Positions 44,470 to 54,800 of a DNA stretch of 62,692 bases are shown here, one piece after another. The translations under genes and the position numbers were made by a program. Within the stretch, counting starts at the first letter, position 1. The number at the start of each line of letters is the position of its first letter. The notes beneath the pieces are model-generated. The model saw only the letters and a program-made list of their open reading frames with translations. It did not search any database and had not been told where the DNA came from. The stretch is from Wolfiporia cocos (taxonomy: Eukaryota > Basidiomycota > Agaricomycetes > Polyporales > Phaeolaceae), in assembly GCA_029448655.1 (NCBI GenBank), contig JACCLO010000071.1:1-62692 (forward strand), in the 5' to 3' direction.

Positions 44470-44782
44470 TCACCATCGCAGAAAAAGATGGGGCCCACAA
44501 CCTATCGGCTACAGTTACCGACAAGCTGGAAGATCCATCCTGTCTTCCACGCCGCTTTACTGAAACATTCAAAGAAACGAGGGTGCACGGACCCAATTAC
44601 CTATGGCCGCCACCCGATATCATCAAGGGACAGGAAGAGTACGAAGTCGAGGCCATCTTGGCTGACAGATGGTGAGGAAAGAAGCACCAGTACTTCGTCA
44701 AATGGAAAGGCTATGCCCCGGCCGACAACTCATGGGAAGACGAGGGGAATTTGGAGCATTCCAAAGAGTTGATGAAAGGCTA
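44470..44782 (+). pseudogene. Chromodomain at the end of pol
   Basis: After the capsid-like linker (HPVFHA near 44540) comes EYEVEAILADRW, a TGA at about 44674, then KKHQYFVKWKGYAP and NSWEDEGNLEHSKELM. The aromatic cage positions (Y, W, Y) are present. The TGA stands where Arg or Trp is expected. Confidence 0.7.
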
Positions 44783-44838
44783 ACCACAGAACACGAGTCA
44801 GAACAACCCCGACACTCGAAAGCCGAACAAGTAATAGT

Positions 44839-45384
44839 ATGTCGACGACTCGCCACCAGCTCCCCCGCCGCACCACGACCCCCAGCGATGCAGACCATCG
44901 AGAAGGGCGGCCGAGAGGTACGCCACCAAGGAGGTATTCCCCCAACACCTACAGATCAGACACGCCCTCCTCTGGTACAGGGCCGAGGGACCCTTTGCTG
45001 GCCAAGCCGATGGCTGGTCCGGCCCTCTTCGACATCGTGCAGGATCTCACCCACATATACAGCTCATACCAGAACATCACCAAGGACCTCGTCCGAATGG
45101 AGGGGCAGATCAGAGCGCAGAGGGAGGGACTTGAACTACTCACCACACGACTTATCGACAGATTGGCTGCCACTACAACGGCCCAATTACAACACGCACT
45201 CAATGACTTTGAGGATCGAGAGCACGTTGCTCCCAATCGACCTGAATACATACCACGACCCGCCCGCTTTTTCACAACCGATGAACGACGCCGAGTTGCA
45301 CGGCCGTTTGATTTTATGGAACGCGATCGAGTACTATTTCCACTGCCTACTGAGACTCAGAGGGCCCCGCCGAACAGGAGTTAG
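44839..45384 (+). CDS. Accessory 3' ORF of the plus-strand chromovirus
   Basis: A 181-residue frame starts at 44839 with an Arg/Pro/Thr-rich head, then a probable coiled coil (DLTHIYSSYQNITKDLVRMEG, EGLELLTTRLIDRL) and a conserved-looking FFTTDERRR. Related-looking sequence continues to about 45870 in other frames, so the intact protein was longer. It lies in the place where env stands in retroviruses but has no signal peptide or membrane segment. Function unknown; proteins of this look occur beside fungal gypsy elements. Confidence 0.6.
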   Translation: MSTTRHQLPRRTTTPSDADHREGRPRGTPPRRYSPNTYRSDTPSSGTGPRDPLLAKPMAGPALFDIVQDLTHIYSSYQNITKDLVRMEGQIRAQREGLELLTTRLIDRLAATTTAQLQHALNDFEDREHVAPNRPEYIPRPARFFTTDERRRVARPFDFMERDRVLFPLPTETQRAPPNRS

Positions 45385-45943
45385 AGACCCTACACCGCAT
45401 ATTCCTCGTATGGGAAAGCGACGGGAGACGTGAACCACCTGCACGCCTGATGAGCCCTCAGGCTACCCAGCGCGACAGCGAAGAGCAAATAGCACGCCAC
45501 CTATTCGAACGATCTCCTTCGGTGCAGAGTATTACCCGCGAGGAGTTTGAGCAAGGTGCGAGGAGCACGAACGAGACACCGCCTCCTTACCCACTGGGCA
45601 GCACGAAACCTCCACCGAGCCCACACCACTGGAGGTATCGACACACGAATACCTCCGAGATATCCCTTCCCTAAGCGGGTACCAGCGAGGCCCTCGCCTG
45701 AACACCCTGTCGACAATGTGGCTCCACTAGTCACTGGATCCTCGACTGTCCCGATTACATTTGCCAAACTTGTGGGCTCAATCAATCAGGTCATTGAACA
45801 GAATGAATGCTGCCAACACTTCGTATGGCGAACTCCTACGACCCCATCCCTTAGCGGGAAATGGTGATATCTACAACAAACAGGACGCCGAGGCTCTCTG
45901 AAGGAGGGAGCTTGGAGAATTCGTTGAGGACGACGAATGCTTA

Positions 45944-45955
45944 GAGGGGAGCTGA
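45944..45955 (+). promoter_or_regulatory. Polypurine tract of the plus-strand chromovirus
   Basis: GAGGGGAGCTGA lies directly before TGTTACGG of the 3' LTR. Confidence 0.65.
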
Positions 45956-46668
45956 TGTTACGGTTATTTCGATTTTGAACGTGGAACGGAACTCACCACC
46001 GGGCGAATACGATACAGGGACTTGTTGCGTAACCAACCCCCCTGGCCACATCGTGACCTCTACTGGGCGCAACCCCAGTTGTACTAGTGTAACAGAGCGG
46101 TTTCATCTCTGGCAGATCCAACTCTGCCACCGTTTTAACCTCTCATCATTCATTAGCTGATAGATGGTGTTCACCACCATCATCATTCCTATCTATCGTT
46201 TCAGATATACCACTACATACCTATCAAAGGTTTGGTACTATAGCGTAGATAGCATCAGTGACATCTGGGATGGACTTGACCCCGAAAACCTAACGTAGTA
46301 TATAAACTCATGTACTTACGTCAGAAGCCCTTCAGCTCGACCTTGTTGTACAAACAAGAAGTCTTTATACTCGTTCTCAAATGTAGGAAACTACGCTCAG
46401 TATTTTTGCTCGAGCAACCCAACGACTAAGTCCTCGAAGTGCACAGTGACTTCTTGGACTTGGGCGAGTCTTATATTCTACTAGACTCGCACTCGAACAT
46501 ATTATATCCTCTAACGCGCATTGGATATTATACGATCTCCTAGGAAGTTCACCTAGGACCCGAAGGCACCTAACGAGCATTTGCCTTGCATATGGCTAAG
46601 TGCCTACGTGCAGAAGAACGATCTATATTTGCGACTCGAATATACGAACGGGTATTCAACCCGTAACA
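45956..46668 (+). repeat. 3' LTR of the plus-strand chromovirus
   Basis: TGTTACGGTTATTTC to CCCGTAACA, 713 bp; differs from the 5' LTR by a few substitutions and single-base indels. Confidence 0.9.
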
Positions 46669-46953
46669 GGGAGGGGCTGCTGATCTACTGGTGTCTGCTG
46701 CCTGAGAATTGGCACCTGACTCAGGGGGATTCTAACAGTACTCCTCCCTCATCGTGGTGCAAGAGGAAAGGGTCTGCATGCAACTATACGTTGAGTCTCA
46801 CACTGCATGGGCAAGCACGCGGAGATGACGCTGACAGCTCTTCCATGGCCGTTGAGGACTCTGGTGCGACGGATGTGTCGGCCGAGCGGACGGGTGCGGA
46901 CCAAGTCAAACGCATCATTATCAAGGAGCAGTATTGCTAGACTGTCATGAGCA

Positions 46954-47089
46954 TGTCACGACCATGTGCCATAATAGCTTAAGTACTGAGACCCACCGAT
47001 GCCAACAGAGTTGGCATTGTGCCCTTTTGGTGCAATGGTTATTGCATTACGGCTGGAGAATTGTATTGGGTCCACACCAGCACGTGATA
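46954..47089 (+). mobile_element. Short LTR-like remnant of the miniature-element family
   Basis: TGTCACGACC to CACGTGATA, with the palindrome ATGCCAACAGAGTTGGCAT, CCCTTTTGG and TTGTATTGGGTC in the same order as the 3' half of the LTR at 32025. No duplication was seen and it is shorter (136 bp). Confidence 0.5.
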
Positions 47090-47094
47090 TAGAC

Positions 47095-47335
47095 CAAATG
47101 CATCAATGAAATCGTTCACTACATCAAGATCAATGCCTACCTCGAGAAGCACAATATCCCCCACTATGCTTTGGCTAAGATGCTGTACGGCGAGGACCTG
47201 GGGGAGACGTCCATTTTCCACGTCACCATATCTGCAACAGCCAAGTATATTAAGAATGGACCGCAGAATGAGCGAAGCCACATGCAAATCGTTCTCGACA
47301 TTGTCAGAGAGCCAACATATCCATACAATATATGA
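47095..47335 (+). other. Coding-like fragment, unknown
   Basis: The frame reads CINEIVHYIKINAYLEKHNIPHY..LAKMLYGEDLGETSIFHV and stops near 47335. The composition is protein-like, but no family is recognised. The following 47336-47927 shows nothing clear. Confidence 0.3.
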
Positions 47336-47927
47336 GGAATCATCAACCTGTGGTGACCCGTTAAAACCATGCTTAGAGACATGTGAGCTGGGGTCATGCA
47401 ATCCATACCGCTGACCACTGTGGCATATTGCTCGAGATTGTATTTGCATCGTGATACACAAGTTGCAATCATATGACTGCTCGGATCTCAAGCCGGTGTA
47501 TACCGCCTTTCGATGCAGCACACAGCGTCAGATTTCAATGTGCAATATTACAATCTGGCCTTGCAGCTTGTTGCACCATCGAACATCTGCAAGTGTTGCT
47601 GCCCATATAATCACGACAAAGGTACATAATTCAAAACAGGTGCAAGGGAGTCATACATGTCTAATGCAAAAAAAGGAAAGCACGGACCACCGCCAGTGTC
47701 TGGATTTAATTTAACTGGGCTGTGGCTGATCTGATGCCTCCGTATGCGACTTCAGACTGTCTGCATGGTGTCCAGCGCGCAACAATGCATCGCTTGCAAA
47801 TCACCGAAACCATGATCAGCCGTAGTATTTTTGGTTGTATGCATTGCTGGTATAGTCACATCGAGAATGGAAACTACATACAAATGTAGCGAGAGAAGGA
47901 GGAGTGAAGCATTCTTTGAAACAACGA

Positions 47928-50593
47928 TCAGACATGGGTTTCTCGTGGCCACCACGAATCAAGCAGTTCGCGGTCATCCTCAGCTTCAATTGGACCACAG
48001 GGCCGACCAGGCCAACCGATGGACTCGTTGCGCATCGCAGGGTAGAATACCTGACTGGCTTTGCCCGCCCAATCAAAGTCGACAACCTTGATCTCCGCTT
48101 TTTCTTCGTCAACGATCCGCGCCATGATATTGCTCGACCTAAGGTCGCCGTGTACGAAGCCCTTTTTCTTGAGCAATTTCAGAACATTCTCCAATGATTC
48201 CCGTATAGCCTTACGGCACAGAGGGGTTAAATCACGTAAGAGGTCGTGTAAGCGCTTCCAATCCCCATCCAAGTGGTCCATGATGTAGGCAACAGGAGCA
48301 CCTTCCAAGCAGACACACCCATGGAGGGTAGGCACGAGGCCTTCCTTCGCCAGAAGTCGATGTATGTCTTCGCCATAGGAACCGCTGACAAGCTTGACAA
48401 CCACAGGTGTCTGCTCCGGCAACTTCTCCCGTGCAGAGGTCGTCGACAACGTTGCTGTGAACAGCACTCGGTTGTTGAGATCGACGACAAGAGGCTTCTT
48501 GAATGTGAGGGTCCCAGTGCTTGGTTTGTCGGCAGCGGTGTCGGCAGCGGTGTCGGCATACAGCGTGCAGGATGAGTAGATTTGAGGGGTGCCACAAGGG
48601 AATGAGGGTGGTTCAGCGGTTGATGAAGCCAGCCTGTAGGACGACATTAACCTGATCCCACAGTGGCATTATTGTGTTGGGCAACGTACTCCTTCAGCTC
48701 CTCTACTCCTTTAGCGAGCGCATACAGCAACCGTGCGAGCTGATTCTGTCGCTCTTTGGTGACGTCTGGTAGCATACAATACATTGCACTTAGTGGTTCC
48801 ACTATGTAATCCTCTCCATCATAAAAACCGCCCTGCATGGACAGATGGGGTCCTGTGTGATAATCATAAGGGCGCCCAAGAACATGTATGTTTGGTTCAA
48901 AGTACATACCCAACAAGCATGGGAGAAACATTGGTGCACCCGCCTTCATGCACATCGAAGAGTTTTGACCACAATCGAGTAGTCGTGCGCCACTTGCATG
49001 TAGACGTCATAGCCAGTTTCTGTCACAGATTTGGGACATGCCACTATTTTTCCCGTATTTTTACCTATTTATCTGGTATTTCTACAACCTTGTAGACATT
49101 TACGCTGCTAAGCGCCCGTCTACACGTACACGCAACCAAACAACACGTACACAACGCGGTATACGTCCACTTGTCATAACAACACGTACATAACACGCTT
49201 GTACGCGTCAATGACTCAGCGGACTAACCTCCGGTGTCACGCGCCTTACTCATATCCCGATACCGGGCTATGTCAGTACAATTGGATAAGCGGCCCGCTC
49301 GTTATCACATGCCAATGACCTTACGATTACTCATATCCCGATCCCGGAATATAATAATCACATGCATGGCTTACTAACGTAGCTACAGCCACTTCCACAA
49401 CATGGACCTACGGTCCAAACAAACGATCTTACTGGTGCGGCCATTACCGGCGCACATGGTCTATGGTAGTTTACGACTAAACCATATTAGTTATGTCTGC
49501 GCACAGACCACCTTCATGTTTGGCTCCCTTACCGGTAACCAAACAAAACATGTATATAAGTAGGGCTATCACTGCGGATAAGCCTTAGATTTGTTCTCTG
49601 CATTCGCACAGTTACATACCATCTCTGCTTGCGCCCACTAGCCTCCTCACCAACCTTCTGCAACATCTTCAAGTCGTCTATAAGGTTATAGTGTGAGTCC
49701 CACAGTCTAGTCTGTGTCAGTTTCGCCCGCCTCACGCTTGTCCTCACGCAGGCAAACTGGGAAGATCTCCTCCTCGTCCATGAACAACGTTGCATCCGGT
49801 TTGCATACGGCACGGTCGAGTTTGGGAAAAAATTTGTGGTTGAGCCTAAAGTTAGGGAGCAGTCCTTGAACACATTCGTTAAATTTCGCTGTGCGTGCGT
49901 TCTCATCGTCGAACGGGTTTCCCATCTCGTTGCACAATAAGGCGGCAGCACGGATGGAGGCAACCGCGATAGGGTCATCGGTGGCTGAAGAAAGGTCTGT
50001 GCCAAGTCGAATTCGGAAAAGACGAAAGACATCGTGGAGCGTGCATATCGGCACACCGCTCTTTTCAACGGGACGCATACATAAGATGGCTGCGCGGGTT
50101 CTTTGTACGTCTGCCCACACGTCCGTCTTGGCAAATTCTGATGGTGCAGGGAGGGAGTTGAGCAGTACCCTGAAATAAAAGGCAAGGTTCGCATATTGTG
50201 TATTCAAATCATTCAGTTGTAACTCTTTTGAGTGCATGTCAGCTTGGGACTAGGGACGTCAGGAATAGATAGCAAGCCTACTTGCCATATCTGGGTAATC
50301 ATCTGGGATGTTGATATGTACTTCCAAGTACTGCATTTCACCCAACTCCTTCTCTCCAGGAGCAGAAGCTGCACTGACCACAAGTCCCATAATACTCATA
50401 GCGAGCTTAGCACCAACTGTACCAAGACCCTCCTCCTGCAGAAGCGGCAATATCTCTTTTTTACATGTTCAATCAAGCGGTTGACCTTTTTGGCTGCCTC
50501 CTCGACTAAGCTCTTTAGAGTTTTGTATTGAGGACGCGGCTTCTTGCGTGGTGATGATGGGGTGTCACTGGGACGTTTCAAACCCGATGACAT
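47928..50593 (-). pseudogene. Kinase-like fungal protein gene disrupted by a solo LTR
   Basis: The ATG at 50593 opens MSSGLKRPSD. A one-base shift lies in a run of six A near 50460, then KEILPLLQEEGLGTVGAKL. A 39-nt intron fits at 50243-50281. The next exon (MHSKELQLNDLNTQYANLAFYF) reaches EDKREAGE, where the LTR sits, and continues in phase after it as TGYDVYMQVAHDYSIVV. A frame change near 48645 precedes the C-terminal domain with VVVKLV (Lys of the nucleotide site), GFVHGDLRSSNIM (catalytic loop) and VVDFDWAG (metal site), a divergent protein-kinase or aminoglycoside-phosphotransferase-like fold. Such kinase-like genes are abundant in wood-decay basidiomycetes; substrates are unknown. Confidence 0.7.
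49021..49719 (+). mobile_element. Solo LTR in the kinase-like gene, 699 bp, duplication GTTTC
   Basis: TGTCACAGATTTGGG to CTAGTCTGTGTCA, with GTTTC at 49016-49020 and 49720-49724. It is opposite in orientation to the gene it splits. TATATAAG near 49553 marks its promoter. Excision leaves the gene in phase, so the insertion itself is the major break. Confidence 0.93.
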
Positions 50594-51844
50594 GACACCG
50601 TGCTTGGGCTTGGGAGGGGGAGGGCTGTGGTGGTGGCAGTCAATAGGAGAGATGCGAGTCTACCTATCAGTAAGCAAGAGTCACCACGCTGCACTGGACG
50701 GCAACCAGTGCTCCGGTGACCATATATGCATGGTGTCCAGGGTCCCATGCTGACAAACCAGTGTGCCGACTCGCGGCATCGGTGGCGCTGGGCGTTTACG
50801 ATCCATATTAATCCCTTCCAATTCACGGCAAGCTAGTACGCGATCACGAAGTCGACTCTCACTCGCACTCAGAGTGAGAAGTCCGTTCATCTCGCGATCC
50901 CCGTCACCCAAATGCATCTGCACTAGCGAGGCACTTGTTCGCAAGGCACAGTGAGACACCACGCCCGTTCATCTCGCAATGATCGTCTAGGCTCGTGAAC
51001 CCTTCGTGAATGGTGCACCTAGCAAGTCCCCTTCACGCTTTCATGTGTGCTGCGCACAGGCACCATTCTGATGCAGTTCCAGCCCACATAATGGCGGAGG
51101 TCGATAGCAAATCGGCTCACCAATGCGTGCTTTGATGCGTGCACAGCTGTGCTCATAGCCGATTTTATTGAGAAGTAAACCTAATCTTTCCGTGCCAAGA
51201 GACCCGCCGCAATGCCGTGAAACAATGTCTCAGGCTGTCGCCGTCATTGGATATAAACTTATGTTACGGGTGTCAGAGAGCGTGTTCGGCAATGATGGAA
51301 GAAGTAACCATTCAACGAGAGTGTGGAAAATGGAAGATAGTGTGGCGCGCGGGATGGGAAGAGAAGGGTGCCACACCGGCGAGGAGTGGCCGCGCCCCAA
51401 CAGTGGTCGAGATGAGCCCGATGGATGCATAACACAAGGTGCTCTGTATCGAGACGGTATGAACAAAGGAAGCTGGGTAGCGAGGTGTCACGGCGAATAC
51501 TTTAGCTTCCTCATGCTGCGTTGGAATGCTAGGTGGTTTTGCACGGGGTTATTGGCATACCATTGTTAGAACAACAAGTTATTTGAGTATCGAATGCCGG
51601 ATGACGGTAGTTAGGTGAGAGTTACATGCATTGCACATATCACCTTCCGCTTGCAATGGTCATGTAAACTAACACTATCCCTTCTGAGGCGTGCGTGGAC
51701 CGATCGCTTGTATACAGCTGTGTCTTGTTTCCTGTTTCATGCTACAGCTGCATGTGATGATCAACATGCAATGATTTGTACTAGAGCGTTTGTGATATCG
51801 AGCGAACTCACCGCGTTCTCTACTATAACATGGTTGTATTCCTT
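50594..51844. other. Intergenic stretch
   Basis: Between the kinase-like gene and the axis-like gene. A + frame at 51168-51569 is open but shows no motif. No repeat related to the transposons was seen. Confidence 0.4.
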
Positions 51845-54800
51845 TCACTGTCTCAGGCTCGCGGGAATTTCCACTAGGACCACCGGCATCCTTCCAACGA
51901 GTGTTGTACGATCGATGCTCTTTATCGTCTCTTCTATTTTGCAGCATATCCCTTCATTTGCGCGAAGCAACTCTTCCAAACTGTCAATGACAGCACGCCC
52001 AGAGGACGCATATTCGGCCTCGAGGTCGATAAGGCGGTTGAAGTGGGCGACACTGCAGTGGCCGTTCACAGGGATCAGCAGGTCCGCAAGAATGCGAAGT
52101 ATGTATGGGCAGTCAGCACACACCTATCCGCACGCATGTGCATAGGATCCTGCGCTGCCTCCCGGAGGATTGCACTCCGATCAATGTGCACTTCTTCACG
52201 TACGCTGTCAAAGCGATCCGTGATCTTGCCGAAAATAGCCTGCGAGGGTCGAGCACATACTCAGCATACCGCAATATCCTTAGCAGCTTCTACGGCACCT
52301 GATGCAACTCCCGCAGAACATCTTCGATGTCTTGGACATTTGCAGTGGCTTCCTTGCACCGCGAGCGGTTCCCAGCACCCGTTATATTTGTTTTCCGGAA
52401 TGAGCCACGTTCACGTCGCCCTATGAAAGGCTCGTGTTCAATATCCTGCAGCAGCAGTCCCAGTGACACTAACAACAAAAGTCAGAAGTGCGCCGTTGTA
52501 TCTATGGATAAGTTTACCAGTAGCCCTCTCTCGCTTGTATGGGCTCAGCGATGTGGGCTGACTCCGAGAACCAATCTCAAAGTTCAACTCCGGCAACGGT
52601 TCGCATTCTTCCACGACTGGCGCGAAGGTAACGGAATGTCTAGGATGGGTCTTTCTCGTGGAGACAGAGTCTCCTGCACAATCATCGACCTCAACAACCT
52701 TGCCAATTGGGGTAGATGTTACCTCCGTCAACTCAAAATCAGTTTGCTCAAGCTTTTCCGGAGAGGGAATGACGAGAGGAGCAGGAGAATGTATACGATC
52801 GGATCTTGGTGTGGTATTCGTTCCGAGCATGGAATCTGCTATGGTCGCATGTATCGCCTTGTTGGCAACTTCGGAGATGTCTGACATAGAATCTTCAGCG
52901 GTGGCTGGCTCCTCAGGCAGAGGCCCTGTATGAACATTACCAGATCCCGTCAAGAGGCTTTCAGATGCGGATGATGACATAGACTTCTTGGACAGAGATG
53001 TGCATCCCAAAGTATTCAGTGTAGGCTGTATGGTTTCTTCATGGTGAACACCAGGAACTCCGCTCGTACTGTTGTCTACAGTCGCAGATCTGTGAGGGGC
53101 TTCAGAAGTGAGGTTGGCCCATGGCGCAATCTTTCTCTTTTTGCTTGTGGACTGTTTTAGTATTAGCGTATGGCGTAGAAAGTGTCACGGTACACGCGCC
53201 TTAGCAATGTTGGTAGAACCTGACAATGGGTGAGCTTTCTCTTGCAAGGCAGGGTTCGACATTTCGACCCTCTGTAGTCCACGACCATGATATGGCTTTC
53301 TCATCAATCACGAGAACGCAAGAGAACAAACATACCCTTTTGTCCGTTGTCGAAGCACTGGCTGCGAGAGCAGGGACCACATGCTTTGCGTGTGTCTTGA
53401 TTTTTACTTCCGATTGATTTTCCTTAGTCTCTTCGACAGGTTCGTCCTCGACGAACGTGTCAGATAGCTCATGCCTGTCACATAACGGATCGTCGTCCGA
53501 GGCTCCCTGGTAGATGATAGGGCCCGGCGGAGACGGTTTTGTCTTCCAGAGCTTTGCTTTATGAGGTCTACCTTTGGTCGTGCTCGACTGAGGGGCTTTG
53601 CTTTCCAGGGCAGGCTTATTGTCGGCCTTCTTGCGACGAGCAAACAAAGCTGTGAGAGGAGACAACGTGTTCCGAGTAGACGAAAATGGATCGGATTCGG
53701 GTAGAGCACCATAGTCAATCATGTGGGAGCATGAGGTAGGAGAACATATTTTCTCCTTTTCGCCGTGATATCTGTTGGTTGCCCTAGTCGCCGCTGTAGA
53801 ACGAGGCTGAAGCACCTGAGATTCCGTGCGCTCTGGAGGATCTGGTGTGCAAAGAGCGCTACGACCTGTCGGGGAAGTCTTGGATCGTTTATTGGCAACA
53901 GCGTCCTCTGCCAGCTTATCTGAGTTAGGACCGTCTTCGCTGCACTCAGTAGAATCTCGCTTTCTCTTGTAGGCCTTGGCGGCAACAGAGTTATTGGTCG
54001 ACTTGCGGGTTTTCCCGGCAAGTCGGGATTCGGACGATTTGGCTGACCTAGTGGAGATTACTCTAGGGCCTTCCGACCGTTGCCTACGTTGAGGCGGGGC
54101 CAGCAGAACCGAGTCGACGTCAGATGGATCACATAGTTCCTCATCGCTTGCGCCAAAGGCTTCTCTTCGGACATTTTTCGAACGCATATGGGGCGTAGAT
54201 TTCATAGACTGACGTTCGTCGATAGCAGAAGATCTCGAACTAGTCGCGTTATCAAGGTCTGATCCGCAGCTGAGTTCGTCACTGCTTTGGTTGGTATTGT
54301 AGACTAGCGGAAAGTTGACAGTGTTGATGAGCGCGGATGCTATGGATTGTGTGATACTCACATTGTTGGACTTTCTCAATCCTCTAGTGAGTGGAGATCA
54401 GTCATGGAAGAATGCGATCAATTTAGCGCACCTCGGATTGGCTTAGTTGTTTCATCGGCTTGCCCTGGGTGTCAAAATCTAAAACCAGTGGCGACGTCGC
54501 TAGTGATAGCTTCGGTGGGAGTATCTCTCTATACTTCTGTCCCTGCATTACGATACCGTGTCAGCACTCGCAAACCAGATAGAAAGTATAAGCTACGCTT
54601 TCTTACTTGACCTCTGTCGCGCAACGCATTTGCGAATCTGTCCAGATCGCCGCTCGTAAGAGTAAACGTTACAACTGGGCCGCTTTCGTCTATGCCAGAG
54701 GTTATCGGTTCTCCTCCGAGAATAGGAGGACTGCACATGACAATTTGCACCTGCGCGCCGACCCTCTCCTCGCCAGAACGCTCGCGCAGGATATCTATTT

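Larger units (their letters stand above)
38206..46668 (+). mobile_element. Complete plus-strand chromovirus, 8,463 bp, duplication GGGAG
   Basis: LTRs of 709 and 713 bp (TGTTACGG..CCCGTAACA) bound gag, protease, dUTPase, reverse transcriptase, RNase H, integrase, chromodomain and an extra 3' ORF. GGGAG lies at 38201-38205 and 46669-46673. The nearly identical LTRs point to a recent insertion, yet the coding region has many single-base frameshifts and several in-frame TGA codons (for example near 40224, 41603, 42599 and 44674), mostly where Trp or Arg is expected. The LTR ends (TGTTAC) differ from the TGTCAC families elsewhere. Confidence 0.92.
36055..46940 (+). pseudogene. Unrecognised gene split by a MITE and a complete chromovirus
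   Basis: The + frame from about 36161 (FNYITEHVFILRFFYQLL, KGLGIPRLIDKDLYWNRIL) reaches HPIHF at 36408. Removing the MITE (36409-38157 plus one ATCCACTT) continues in phase as SPWLFSRATQVGE. Removing the chromovirus (38206-46668 plus one GGGAG) again continues in phase as GLLIYWCLLPENWHLTQGD, ending at a stop at 46938-46940. Three segments staying in one frame across two insertions indicate a real coding sequence of at least 190 codons. I do not recognise the family; a transposon-borne ORF or a lineage-specific host gene are both possible. Confidence 0.5.
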
